Made by a program: the position numbers and the translations under genes. The notes beneath the pieces are model-generated. The model searched no databases. It saw nothing but the letters and a program-made list of their open reading frames with translations, and was not told where the DNA came from. This document shows positions 16,883 through 25,292 of a stretch of DNA of 64,000 bases, piece after piece. How positions within the stretch are numbered: position 1 is the stretch's first letter; the number at the start of each line of letters is the position of its first letter. The stretch is from Pontiella desulfatans (GTDB lineage Bacteria; Verrucomicrobiota; Kiritimatiellia; Kiritimatiellales; Pontiellaceae), in NCBI RefSeq assembly GCF_900890425.1, contig NZ_CAAHFG010000004.1, forward strand, positions 788,330 to 852,329, in the 5' to 3' direction.

Positions 16883-17902
16883 CTAGCTTCGTAGATCCTT
16901 GTTCTTGTAGTACTCGACCTCGCCCTCCTCGGCAAAGGTGGCAACCTTGTTGGTTAAGGCGAGCCGTTGTTGTTCCGAAAGATCCGTAAAACGGTTGACC
17001 ATGGCGGCCTTCTCTTCGACATATTCCGGATTCTCCGCACCGGTGATCAGTACGGAGACCGGTAGGGAGAGCGCGAAGTGGATGCACTCTTCGATGGAAA
17101 GCGCGTTGGGGACAACCGGGTTGCCGGAAGTCCACTTCACCTTGCCGTTCATCTCCTTTTTCGCGAAGAAGCGGCCGTCGGCCAAGGTTTTCATGGCCAG
17201 GATACCGATGTTGTTTTCGAGCATCCGGGGAACCGTGTGGCGTATGAAGCTGTGCTTCGATGCCGCATCAACGGGATTGATCGGGAATTGGCAGGAGATG
17301 CAGGCATCGCGCACGGCCTGGTGTTCGGTCATGCGAACATGGGCGTAGGGCGAAGCGTGGCCGGTGAAACCGATGTGACGCACCTTGCCTTCGGCTTGCG
17401 CCTTGAGTGCCTCGTCCAGTACGCCTTTTGCGAGCCGGTCGTCGGCGTCTTGCGGATTGCTTAACGAATGGATCTGCCAGAGGTCGACGACCTCCGTATT
17501 CATTCGTTTCAGCGACCCTTCCAAATGCTCCCGCGCGGTGGCGGCATCCTTGGCCTGGGTCTTGGTCATCAGGAAAATATCGTCGCGGTATTTGGGGATG
17601 AGGTATTTCCCGTAGCGCTCCTCGCTGCGCCCCTTGCCGTAGCTCTCGGCATTGTCGAAAAAGCGGATGCCGACTTCGAGCGCCTTTTCAATGGTGGCCT
17701 GTACCACGGCTTCGTCCTCCGGCCAGCCGATGTGGTATCCGCCCAATCCAAGGCACGTCACCTTCTCCCCGCTTTTTCCGAGTGTCCGGTGTGGAAGAAC
17801 CGTCCCGAGCCGATCCGACCGCGATGCGCCCGCTTTGGCGACGGGGGGCGCGAGCACCGCGCCGGCAATGGCCAGCTGTTGCAACAAGTCTCTTCGTTTC
17901 AT
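16883..17902 (-). CDS. Aldo/keto reductase with a signal-like N-terminus
   Basis: 339 aa. N-terminus MKRRDLLQQLAIAGAVLAPPVA resembles a weak Tat or Sec export signal. The barrel carries the catalytic Asp and Tyr (FFDNAESYGKG), Lys (LMTKTQ) and His (LWQIHSL). The group oxidises or reduces carbonyl compounds with NADPH. Near the C-terminus it ends in a short helical region without the Cys clusters of ferredoxin-linked forms. It is first in a minus-strand pair with the exported peroxiredoxin; both being exported hints at a common extracytoplasmic redox task, but this is inference. Confidence 0.85.
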   Translation of the reverse strand: MKRRDLLQQLAIAGAVLAPPVAKAGASRSDRLGTVLPHRTLGKSGEKVTCLGLGGYHIGWPEDEAVVQATIEKALEVGIRFFDNAESYGKGRSEERYGKYLIPKYRDDIFLMTKTQAKDAATAREHLEGSLKRMNTEVVDLWQIHSLSNPQDADDRLAKGVLDEALKAQAEGKVRHIGFTGHASPYAHVRMTEHQAVRDACISCQFPINPVDAASKHSFIRHTVPRMLENNIGILAMKTLADGRFFAKKEMNGKVKWTSGNPVVPNALSIEECIHFALSLPVSVLITGAENPEYVEEKAAMVNRFTDLSEQQRLALTNKVATFAEEGEVEYYKNKDLRS

Positions 17903-17942
17903 GCCTGCATGCTACGGCAAGATTCGGGTGATTGAAAGCGTT

Positions 17943-20048
17943 CTACATCGCCCAGTTGACGGCGGCGTAGAAATAGCGGCCGGGCATGGGGATCTTTTCG
18001 CCTTGGGCCAGGTCGCCGGCGGGGAGGGCGGCCGTGCGGTTGAGGTGTTCGGCATAGTCCTGGTCGAAGAGGTTTCCGATTCCCGCTTCCAGGCTGAAGC
18101 CGGCGGGCAGCTGGATGCCGCCGCGCAGGTCGACGACCTGGTAGCCGGGGGTTTCGGTTTCGGGGAATTGGGGATCGATCCGCTCCTGCCTGGAGGCGGC
18201 GCGCAGCATGGCCTCCGCCCAGGGGCGCACGGATTTTTCCCACTCCCAGCGAATGCCCACGTGGCCGTTGAACGGGGGGATCAAGGGTAGGTCGCGGTCG
18301 TCGGACACATTGCGGCCGCGCACGTAGGCCATGGCAAAGGGGATGCTCCAGCTTTGTGAAAGGTTGATGCGGCCCTCCAGCTCGCCGCCGGCGAGCAGGG
18401 CATCGGTATTCACGAACCCGCGGATGAGGTCGTCGGTTCCATCGCCGTTGACATCGTCGGTTGCAATGCCGGTTTCGAGGATGTAGTTCCACACGTAGGC
18501 GCAGTAGAGATGGGCGCCCAGCTGGAGCCAGCCGCCATGGAGTTCGGCTCCGGTGTTGAATTCGGCCTTGGTTTCGGGATCGAGCGAGGGGTTGCCGACC
18601 AAGTATCCGCCGGGGGCGGGGGCGAAGGAATAGAAGCGCTCGGTCACGCTGGCAGCGCGCTGCATCCAGCCGGCCCCGGCAAACCACAGCAGGTTGTCGC
18701 CCTGCGGAATTTCCCAAAGCGCATTGCCGGCGGTGGTCAGTTCGTTGCGGTCGGTATCGAGCGCATCGTCGCCATAATAATAGGCATACGCATCGCGCAC
18801 GGTGGGGGCGATGGAGCTGGTGGGGGGATCGAGCGGCTCGTCGCCTTTGCCGATGGCACTGAAGACGCCGTCGATGCGGAGCCCCAACCGGAGGCGGCTA
18901 TCGTGTGCCAGCTGCGAGGTGCGCTCGGCGAAGACGCCGGCCTGCCCCTGCGAGGCATCCGGCCAGATGGGATCCTGGAAGGTCTTGTCCGGCGTCACCA
19001 TATACCGGGTGCGCAGGGCGTCGCGCGTGAGATAATGGGTATCGACGCCAATGCTCCAATCGGTGTCCGGATTAAACGTCCAATCGGTTTCCATCCGCAG
19101 TCCCAGGGTCCGCGATTCGGTAACGGCTTCGGCTTCCATCGTGCCGCGGTTGGGCTTTTGGCTGTTGTCCATCACGTGGTCGATGGTGGAATAGCCGGCC
19201 TGCCATTCGATGGCTTCGAGGGCGTCGCCAAGGGATTCGTGGCGGGAGCCGAAGGTGAAGGTGTGCGCGTCCACTTCGGTGGCATCCATGGGCAGGGCGG
19301 GGTAGTCGAGGTGGTCGATGCGGTGCGTGTTCCAGTTGATCCAGTAGCCGCTGTTCGCGGTGGGCGTCCAGCGCAGGTTTGCACCCCCGCCGTAGGAACG
19401 GTTTTCGCCGGGTACGGTTTTCCCGCCGCCGGATTCATAGTCGCCGAAGTCGATGGCGTTGAAGGATGCCCCGGCTTCAAGCGTTCCGTTCCCGATTTTT
19501 CCGCCGGCCTGGGTGGAGTAGCCGTCGCGGCCGCCGTTCCAGGTGAAGCCGGCGTGGCCGGTTGCCCCGTTCTGGGCGGGGGCGGCGGCATGGGGGACGG
19601 ATTGCGCCATCACCCGCCCGCCGGTTCCGCCGGAACCATAGGTGACCGAGGGCAGGCCTTTGACGATGACCAGGTTTTCGATCGATTCGGGCGAAAGATA
19701 GACGGTTGGCGGATCCATGCGCGCGGGGCAGGAACCGTAGATCGGAAGAAAGTCGATCTGGGTGGTGACGCGTTCCCAGCCGAGGCCGCGCACCACCGGC
19801 TCCGGGGTGTCGACCGAGGCACAGGCGGAGGAGATTCCGGGAATACGGTCGGCCACGTGGCCGGCGTTGAGGTTGCGGCTGTCGTCGAGCAGTTCCTCTT
19901 TTCCCAGCGGCGTGACCATGGCATCGACCCGCGGGGCGCGCACCACGATGGCTTCGAGTTGGTAGGGCTGGTTTTTGGGCGGACTGTTCGTTTCCGCAAT
20001 GATCCGTGTGGAAACAAGTGCAAGACAAACCAATGCATAGAGCCTCAT
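17943..20048 (-). CDS. TonB-dependent outer-membrane receptor, OprC-like (copper)
   Basis: 701 aa. Start at the ATG complementary to 20046-20048, preceded by GGGGA and opening a signal peptide (MRLYALVCLALVSTRIIA). Plug domain: LEAIVVRAPRVDAM (TonB box region), HVADRIPGISS, PVVRGLGWERV and VIVKGLPSVTYGSGGTGGRV. The plug contains CPARM (C107, M111) inside YGSCPARMDPPTVYLSPES, matching the conserved CxxxM-MDxPT-YxSPE signature of OprC-type copper receptors, where Cys and Met bind Cu. The C-terminal 22-strand barrel ends AAVNWAM. I did not find a clear HxM partner motif. Copper is therefore likely but unproven. Confidence 0.85.
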   Translation of the reverse strand: MRLYALVCLALVSTRIIAETNSPPKNQPYQLEAIVVRAPRVDAMVTPLGKEELLDDSRNLNAGHVADRIPGISSACASVDTPEPVVRGLGWERVTTQIDFLPIYGSCPARMDPPTVYLSPESIENLVIVKGLPSVTYGSGGTGGRVMAQSVPHAAAPAQNGATGHAGFTWNGGRDGYSTQAGGKIGNGTLEAGASFNAIDFGDYESGGGKTVPGENRSYGGGANLRWTPTANSGYWINWNTHRIDHLDYPALPMDATEVDAHTFTFGSRHESLGDALEAIEWQAGYSTIDHVMDNSQKPNRGTMEAEAVTESRTLGLRMETDWTFNPDTDWSIGVDTHYLTRDALRTRYMVTPDKTFQDPIWPDASQGQAGVFAERTSQLAHDSRLRLGLRIDGVFSAIGKGDEPLDPPTSSIAPTVRDAYAYYYGDDALDTDRNELTTAGNALWEIPQGDNLLWFAGAGWMQRAASVTERFYSFAPAPGGYLVGNPSLDPETKAEFNTGAELHGGWLQLGAHLYCAYVWNYILETGIATDDVNGDGTDDLIRGFVNTDALLAGGELEGRINLSQSWSIPFAMAYVRGRNVSDDRDLPLIPPFNGHVGIRWEWEKSVRPWAEAMLRAASRQERIDPQFPETETPGYQVVDLRGGIQLPAGFSLEAGIGNLFDQDYAEHLNRTAALPAGDLAQGEKIPMPGRYFYAAVNWAM

Positions 20049-20059
20049 ATGAAATCCCC

Positions 20060-20090
20060 GTAACGTTATTGGAGATAACATTATTATGAA
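20060..20090 (-). promoter_or_regulatory. AT-rich dyad-like region before the TonB receptor gene
   Basis: TAACGTTATTGGAGATAACATTATTATG contains overlapping TAAC/GTTA and ATTATT/AATAAT half-sites, reminiscent of Fur or Zur family boxes, 12-40 nt upstream of the minus-strand start. The match to any consensus is partial. Confidence 0.25.
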
Positions 20091-20148
20091 ATATGCGTAT
20101 CCAAGTCTAGTGCCCAGTCGGAAAATGGATGTCTATACTACGGTTTCG

Positions 20149-20217
20149 AACAGAAGGACGCAAAGGGCGCAAAGTCAAGGTGTGGAGGATTCTTCGCGAC
20201 CTTTGCGATCTTCTGTT
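20149..20217. repeat. Dispersed inverted A/G-rich repeat, copy 1
   Basis: The left arm (20149-20174, AACAGAAGGACGCAAAGG...) and right arm (20192-20217) are inverted copies with few mismatches. Each arm is built of a ~9-11 nt unit like ACGCAAAGG. Related structures occur at 23261, 31055 and 60305. The whole 20049-20269 gap holds nothing else recognisable beyond the receptor promoter region. Confidence 0.65.
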
Positions 20218-20269
20218 AAACAGGACAGTTATCGGGGGCCTATGTATCAGACGTATATGGAGGTAGAGG

Positions 20270-21436
20270 TTAAAGCCCATACGATTTGATGAAGCGCTCG
20301 GCGTCGAAGTGTTCGGCGAAGAGTTCAACGATGTGCTGGTGCTTGAGCCGGTCGTAGAGCTGGAGCTTGGTGTTGGTGAAGCATTTGTGGAGCGTCATGT
20401 CCGTATCGGCGGTGTCTTGCCGAACGGCGATGGTGGGCAGGCAGCTTTGCGCCAGCAGGCTAAGGGTTTCGGCATCGGGCATGGTGTTTGAGCAGGTTAG
20501 GATCAGGCCTCCCAGCTTTTCCCCGGGCAGCTGGTGGTTGAACTCGACAATGCGTTTCAACCGGCGGTGGGAGCCGCCGCCGATGACGGCGATGTCGCGC
20601 GGGCGCAGGCTGGTTGAGGGGTCGAAGGCATTGTTGCCTTGCGAAACAATTTTCACCTTTCGGCAAGCCAGATGCCAGGCACTGGCGCACCGGCCGCATT
20701 TAAGCGTACGGTGATCCTTGAAGCTCTGGCTGATCAAGTGCATGGATGGATTGTTGAGGTATTTCACCTGCGGCATGTAGCCGAACACTTTCAGCGAGGG
20801 ATCCCACTCCGGGAAAATGCGGTCGAGGGATTCTTCCGTCAGCACCTCTTTCATCATATCCACTTTTGGGGGAAGCACTTTGTTGAACAGCACGCCCGCC
20901 ACCCGGCTATGGTGATGCGAGAAATAGGAGAGGTCCACTTCGAGCTCATCGAGCGTGCGCCCAATCCCGCCGCCAACGAGATAGAGGATCTTTGCACCGA
21001 GCAAGTTGGCAACGCGCGCGTTGGAGAGCCCGACCACCGAGCCGACGCCGGGATGGCCGGTGCCTTCGGCAATGATCAGTTTTTTGTTGGAAAGCGATTC
21101 CATGGTTCGGTGGATGTTCTTTTCAAAATCCGCCGTGATGGTTTTTTGGTTGTTCCCTGTGATGTAGTCGCGCGTGACGCCGGAGATGACGCGGACGGGG
21201 GAGAGCATGCCCATGTCCGGCATGTCGAGCCCGGTGAACTCCTTGACGATGCGCACGTCCTTGTCGATCCGCTCGCCGTTGGGCAGCGTGACCATCTCCT
21301 GGCCGACCGGCTTGAAGTAGCCGATATCCTTGGGATCAATGATTCGGGCGATGGCGGATATGACGCCCAGGCTGGTGACGGTCTTGCCGGCATGCTGGCG
21401 TTCGCCTGCGATGAAAACTACGGGTGGCTTGCTCAT
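20270..21436 (-). CDS. BioD/Pta-N-like P-loop ATPase
   Basis: 388 aa. P-loop GERQHAGKT near the N-terminus and TGHPGVGSVVGLSNARVANLLGA, as in the dethiobiotin-synthetase-like domain found at the N-terminus of some phosphotransacetylases and in stand-alone ATPases. The C-terminal half has a DRTGG-like sensor fold (GGLILTCSNTMPDAETLSLLAQSCLPTIAVR). A CGRCASAWHLAC patch lies between. AAGGA precedes the start. It follows the iron-sulfur oxidoreductase gene by about 50 nt and is probably co-transcribed. Reaction unknown. Confidence 0.75.
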   Translation of the reverse strand: MSKPPVVFIAGERQHAGKTVTSLGVISAIARIIDPKDIGYFKPVGQEMVTLPNGERIDKDVRIVKEFTGLDMPDMGMLSPVRVISGVTRDYITGNNQKTITADFEKNIHRTMESLSNKKLIIAEGTGHPGVGSVVGLSNARVANLLGAKILYLVGGGIGRTLDELEVDLSYFSHHHSRVAGVLFNKVLPPKVDMMKEVLTEESLDRIFPEWDPSLKVFGYMPQVKYLNNPSMHLISQSFKDHRTLKCGRCASAWHLACRKVKIVSQGNNAFDPSTSLRPRDIAVIGGGSHRRLKRIVEFNHQLPGEKLGGLILTCSNTMPDAETLSLLAQSCLPTIAVRQDTADTDMTLHKCFTNTKLQLYDRLKHQHIVELFAEHFDAERFIKSYGL

Positions 21437-21485
21437 GGGATTATCCTTTCGTGCAGTAGTTCGTACTGCGTATTGCGTATCCGTG

Positions 21486-23228
21486 TCAATCGGCGTTCAT
21501 GGTGGGTTCATGGATTAGCGAAACCTTTTGCAGGTTGATGGCATCGACGGGGCAGGCCTTCAGGCATTCGCCGCACCGGATGCACTCGTCCTGGTTGATC
21601 CAAATCAGATTCATTTCGCGGACATAGTCGGTTGCTTCCCACGAAACCACCCGGCCTTCCTGGTCGTGCGTGATTTCCTTCAGCATCAGAATGCATTCAG
21701 GGCGCGGTTTGGCCTTGAGGCACCAGTCGCACTTGATGCACTTGTCCTGGTCGATCTCGAACTTGTAGTGGCACCGGTAGCAGCGCTTTGCTTCTTCGAT
21801 GGCGTCCGGCCGATCGAAGCCCTGTTCGACTTCGCCTTGCAGGCTCCGCTCGGCGAGCGGACGCGAAGGCATCGCCTGCCTTGGAATACGATCCATGGCG
21901 CGGGTGCGGCCAACGGTTGCGGCATCCTCGATCTGCACATGATGGATCAGCCGCTGTTCGCCCATCAGGAAAAGATCGATTTCTTCGACCACCTGCTTGG
22001 CATGGGCGATGGCATCGATCAGCGACGATGCCCCCTGGGCAAAATCGCCGGCCATGAACAGCTTGTTGTGTTCGACGTTGTTGGGATTGCCTGTTGGTTC
22101 CTCCATCCAGCTGAGGTCGGGGAACTGGCCGGTGGCGAGTAGGACGGTATCGGCGGGGACTTCGAACTCCTCATGGGTTCCGGTTCGATGAAAACGCATG
22201 CCGGCCAGCTTGCCCTCCTTTTCAATATAGGCGAGGGGCGTGGCATGGCATTCGAGCGGGATCCCCTCGGCATCGAGCTCCTCCAGCTCGCCGGGGGTGA
22301 CGCGCATGACCTCTTTCGAGCGACGATAAAGCACCTTCAGGTCCCACTGCGCGGTCTGTGCCCCCAGTCGCCGCGCGGTGCGCGCGCAGTCCATGGCCGT
22401 AAAGCCGCCGCCGATCACAATCACGCGTTCGCCGATTCCGCCGGTTCCGGTTTCGTTGACCTCCAGCAGGAAGTCGAGCCCGTGGCGGATGCCGGGCAGG
22501 TCGCTGCCGGGCAGGTTGAGCAGGTTGGGTTTCAGGGTTCCGGCGGCCATGATGACGGCATCGTTTCCATCCAACAACTGCGTGAGTGGCAGGTCTTTTC
22601 CGATGGCAGTGCCGCAGACGACCTCGATACCTAAAGCGGTGATCTGCTTGATTTCGCGGTGGATGATCTCACGGGGTAAACGGAATTCGGGAATGCCCTG
22701 GTTGAGCATGCCGCCGGGGGAATGGTGCTTTTCATAGACCGTAACCTTGTGCCCAAGCAGCGTCAGGTTGCGAGCGGCGGCAAGCCCGGCGACCCCGGAG
22801 CCAACCACGGCCACCCTCTTCCCTGATTCCGGGAACCATGGTTCCAGCAGGATGGGATCCTGTTGCGGAAAGTCGGCGGCGGACCGTTTTGAAAAGCAGA
22901 TGGCCACGGGATCGCCCAGGCCATCGTAGCCGTGGCGGCAGGCGGCTTCGCACGGACGCGAGCAAACGCGCCCCAACACGGCCGGAAAGATATTGTCGCG
23001 CAGGTTGATCCGGTAGGCCTCTTCAAAATCGCCTGTGGCAATGGCGGTGAGATAGGCCGGAACATCGGTTCCGGCAGGACAGGCCTTTTGGCAGGGCACG
23101 TTGGTTTCCATCCAGGCGAAATCTTTCGGTTCCTTGCAATGGCCGGCCTTGGCTGAGAGCTCCGCCGAGGCCGAATGCGTCCGCTCCACCGGCTTGAAAA
23201 GTTTTTTGATCTGCCCCGAAAAATCCAT
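21486..23228 (-). CDS. GltD-like FAD/NAD(P) oxidoreductase with C-terminal ferredoxin domain
   Basis: 580 aa. The N-terminal helical Fe-S domain (NVPCQKACPAGTDVPAYL, GRVCSRPCEAACRHG) is that of glutamate synthase beta-subunit-like proteins. FAD-binding GSGVAGLAAARNL and NAD(P)-binding GGGFTAMDCARTARRLGA follow. The C-terminus has two 4Fe-4S sites (CIKCDWCLKAKPRPEC and CIRCGECLKACP). Such proteins pass electrons between NAD(P)H and a ferredoxin or partner enzyme. No glutamate synthase large subunit is adjacent, so the partner is unknown. First gene of a two-gene minus-strand unit. Confidence 0.85.
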   Translation of the reverse strand: MDFSGQIKKLFKPVERTHSASAELSAKAGHCKEPKDFAWMETNVPCQKACPAGTDVPAYLTAIATGDFEEAYRINLRDNIFPAVLGRVCSRPCEAACRHGYDGLGDPVAICFSKRSAADFPQQDPILLEPWFPESGKRVAVVGSGVAGLAAARNLTLLGHKVTVYEKHHSPGGMLNQGIPEFRLPREIIHREIKQITALGIEVVCGTAIGKDLPLTQLLDGNDAVIMAAGTLKPNLLNLPGSDLPGIRHGLDFLLEVNETGTGGIGERVIVIGGGFTAMDCARTARRLGAQTAQWDLKVLYRRSKEVMRVTPGELEELDAEGIPLECHATPLAYIEKEGKLAGMRFHRTGTHEEFEVPADTVLLATGQFPDLSWMEEPTGNPNNVEHNKLFMAGDFAQGASSLIDAIAHAKQVVEEIDLFLMGEQRLIHHVQIEDAATVGRTRAMDRIPRQAMPSRPLAERSLQGEVEQGFDRPDAIEEAKRCYRCHYKFEIDQDKCIKCDWCLKAKPRPECILMLKEITHDQEGRVVSWEATDYVREMNLIWINQDECIRCGECLKACPVDAINLQKVSLIHEPTMNAD

Positions 23229-23260
23229 GCCTTATACCAAATTAAACTGATTTGAATTTT

Positions 23261-23339
23261 TTACCACAGAGTTTACAGAGACGCAGAGGGTGGCAGATAT
23301 ATTGGTTGCTCTGTGCCTCCGTGCGCTCTGTGGTGAGAC
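23261..23339. repeat. Dispersed inverted A/G-rich repeat, copy 2
   Basis: The left arm (23261-23289, ACCACAGAG...ACAGAGACGCAGAGG) is mirrored by CTCTGTGCCTCCGTGCGC...TGTGGT (23310-23339). Same architecture as copies at 20149, 31055 and 60305. The rest of the 23229-23421 gap shows nothing I can assign. Confidence 0.65.
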
Positions 23340-23421
23340 TCTTCAAGTTAATTGCCTATTAATCGTTCCATCCGCGAAAGTTATTTAGACCGAATCTCAG
23401 AAACGGGCAGGGCCGTCAACG

Positions 23422-23449
23422 AAAAAGGCGAACCCTTGCGGATTCGCCT
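23422..23449 (-). terminator. Intrinsic terminator of the PEP-CTERM gene
   Basis: Read on the minus strand: AGGCGAA, a loop containing CCGCAAGG, TTCGCCT and then a run of T (complement of 23422-23426). It lies 26 nt after the stop. The plus-strand loop reads CCCTTGCGG, as in the hairpins at 11276-11320. Confidence 0.8.
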
Positions 23450-23475
23450 GATCCTGTCCACTTCGGTGGTGTGGG

Positions 23476-24261
23476 CTATTTGAGCCTGTAGGCCGCGAAT
23501 TCGCGCCTTCCGCCGATCGGTGCGGTGGCGATTTCCTCCGAGAGGAACGGGAGCCTAAATGCAGCCAATTGCTCGAAACTCGTTTTCTTTTTGCTGCGGT
23601 GTCTGCGCAGGCGCTTGCGCCGAGCCAGCCAGGTGCCCAGCCCCCCGAGGGCGATCATCGAGAACGATGCCGGTTCCGGAACGCAAGTGGATCCGGTCTG
23701 AAGGTTGTCGATCCAGGTCGTCTGCCCCACGTTGGCAATGAGCGAGATATCCATCCACTCACTGGCCGGTTGCGGATCGAAGTTGACGTATCCCTCGATA
23801 TGGCTACCGGTGGTGTTGGCGGTGAAGGTCAGTGAGCCGGGAACCAATACAGACCGCGAATCATCGGTGCCAAAGTCCAAAACGGGTGCCGTTCCGGAAT
23901 AGTCGAAGGCAAACCAGAAATATTTAATGTTCGCGGAATTGTAGGTGTTGGGGACATCGATATGGAGCGTTACCCCCGAAGGTTGGGTTGCGTTGTGGAT
24001 TCCAAGCACTCCGCCGAGGGTGGAGACGGTATCGCCATAGCCCGAAATCGACCAGATTGGATCGTTGGGTTGGCCTGAATTGCCCCCTTCCAGGGTGATG
24101 GTTGGAGGCAGGCTCCCGTCATCGAAGTCATATCCCCAAAACTTTGTGTTCGGAAGCCCGGTCGGGTTTGTGCTTTCCCAGGGCGGGACAACTTCCCCAT
24201 AGGCCGGGATCATGAAAGCTGCAACAAGCAGCAAGATTGAGGCAATGCGTACGTGTTTCAT
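23476..24261 (-). CDS. PEP-CTERM protein with an extra C-terminal tail
   Basis: 261 aa from the ATG complementary to 24259-24261 (AGGGAG nearby; signal peptide MKHVRIASILLLVAAFMIPAYG). The body is a beta-rich domain of unknown function. The sorting signal is present: VPEPASFSM, a hydrophobic helix (IALGGLGTWLA) and a basic cluster (RRKRLRRHRSKKK). Exosortases normally cut at PEP-type motifs placed at the very end, but here about 38 residues follow. In the neighbouring frame the reading stops some 9 codons after the A-rich run, so an indel there is one explanation. No exosortase gene is in the window. Confidence 0.8.
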   Translation of the reverse strand: MKHVRIASILLLVAAFMIPAYGEVVPPWESTNPTGLPNTKFWGYDFDDGSLPPTITLEGGNSGQPNDPIWSISGYGDTVSTLGGVLGIHNATQPSGVTLHIDVPNTYNSANIKYFWFAFDYSGTAPVLDFGTDDSRSVLVPGSLTFTANTTGSHIEGYVNFDPQPASEWMDISLIANVGQTTWIDNLQTGSTCVPEPASFSMIALGGLGTWLARRKRLRRHRSKKKTSFEQLAAFRLPFLSEEIATAPIGGRREFAAYRLK

Positions 24262-24328
24262 CTTATTCTCCCTTGGTTTCATCTCCGTTTCGCGCGGAAT
24301 TTGGTGTACCGCTCGCGAATCGTTCCCT

Positions 24329-24358
24329 TTTATAACCAAGCGAAACCTGTTTTGACAA
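24329..24358 (-). promoter_or_regulatory. Sigma-70-type promoter of the PEP-CTERM gene
   Basis: On the minus strand TTGTCA (complement of 24353-24358) and TATAAA (complement of 24329-24334) are separated by 18 nt, about 70 nt before the start codon. Confidence 0.6.
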
Positions 24359-24495
24359 GGAAAATGATGAACTTTACTTGTGTGTATTAATTATTAAAAA
24401 GGAAAGATAAAAATTTGTGTGTTGGCATTGTATTCAAAAACCGAGCTGGCCATGGGATCGCCTAGGGTTCGGGATGTTGTTTCATAAAGGAGGAA

Positions 24496-24640
24496 CTTGC
24501 AAAACCTCTGGTTTTGTCGTTCCAGTTATCAGGTACTGGTTATTGGTTATCAGGACAAGTCATACGCAACCAGCGGGTTAGCCCAATAACCAATAACTTT
24601 TAACAAAAAACCGCCTCGCAAACTCGAAGGGTTTTGCAAG
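24496..24640. repeat. Nested inverted repeats in the 24.3-24.7 kb spacer
   Basis: An outer 11-bp repeat CTTGCAAAACC/GGTTTTGCAAG (24496-24506/24630-24640) encloses an inner 12-bp repeat GTTATTGGTTAT/ATAACCAATAAC (24539-24550/24586-24597). Near the right end, GCCTCTTGCAAAA ... TTTGCGAGGC followed by GGTTTTTTG reads as an intrinsic terminator on the minus strand (about 24604-24643). No gene on that strand is close upstream. The 24359-24495 part is AT-rich and otherwise empty. Confidence 0.55.
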
Positions 24641-24738
24641 AGGCTCAAAGGTTGGCCCAAAGCCCATGAAAGCGCGGTGGTGGAAAAAGACGCCGACATG
24701 GTTTGTGATTGCATTGGTCGGTTTGCTATGAACATGCC

Positions 24739-25227
24739 ATGAGCACACCTGAACTGAGCGCCAGCCTTGAGGACTATCTGGAAACCATCTTTTTCCTTTC
24801 CCGGGAGGATGGCGTCGCGCGGCCGAAGGATATCGCCGGACGAATGAAGGTGCGTGCGGCCTCGGTTACGGGCGCGCTCCGGGCGCTGGGGGAAAAGGGG
24901 CTGATCAATTATGAGCCCTATGCCTCGGTAACCCTGACGGAAGAGGGCCGCGAGATTGCCGGAAAGATTGCCGTGAAGCACGAGGCGCTGCTGCACTTTT
25001 TCACCCAGGTGCTCGGGGTCGATGCTTCGGAGGCGGAGGAATTCGCCTGCTCGATGGAACACACCATCCCCGACCATATCCTGCAGCGGTTCGTCCGTTT
25101 TGCGGAATACACCGAAAAGTGCCCGGCCTTCAATGCCAGTTGGCAGGAGAGCGCCGAGGGCTATTTTTGCAAAGCCCAGGGGAGCGATACGAAGCGGTGC
25201 GAAACGTGCCGCCTGCCGGAGGCGTAG
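24739..25227 (+). CDS. DtxR/MntR-family metal-dependent regulator
   Basis: 162 aa from ATG 24739; an earlier in-frame ATG at 24709 is possible and neither has a clear ribosome site. Winged helix (SLEDYLETIFFLSREDGVARPKDIAGRMKVRAASVTGAL) is the DtxR DNA-binding domain. The metal-binding dimerisation region has HEALLHFFTQVLGV and CSMEHTIPDHILQRFVRF. The short Cys-containing tail (KCPAF, FCKAQG, RCETC) replaces the SH3-like domain of long forms. It represses metal uptake genes or activates efflux when Fe or Mn is plentiful. No feo or mnt genes adjoin; the TonB receptor lies 4.7 kb away. Confidence 0.85.
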   Translation: MSTPELSASLEDYLETIFFLSREDGVARPKDIAGRMKVRAASVTGALRALGEKGLINYEPYASVTLTEEGREIAGKIAVKHEALLHFFTQVLGVDASEAEEFACSMEHTIPDHILQRFVRFAEYTEKCPAFNASWQESAEGYFCKAQGSDTKRCETCRLPEA

Positions 25228-25292
25228 CCGCGAGATGCCGTCGCGTTCGCGAAGGGACGATCCTGGAGGGTGGTTGTCAGGGTGGCAGGCGG

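Noticed and set aside
20086-20289. Short plus-strand open frame after the TonB receptor
   Set aside because: It is formed by the dispersed inverted repeat and has no ribosome site or recognisable motif.
24550-25077. Minus-strand open frame overlapping the DtxR-type regulator
   Set aside because: Shadow of a clear DtxR-family frame on the other strand.
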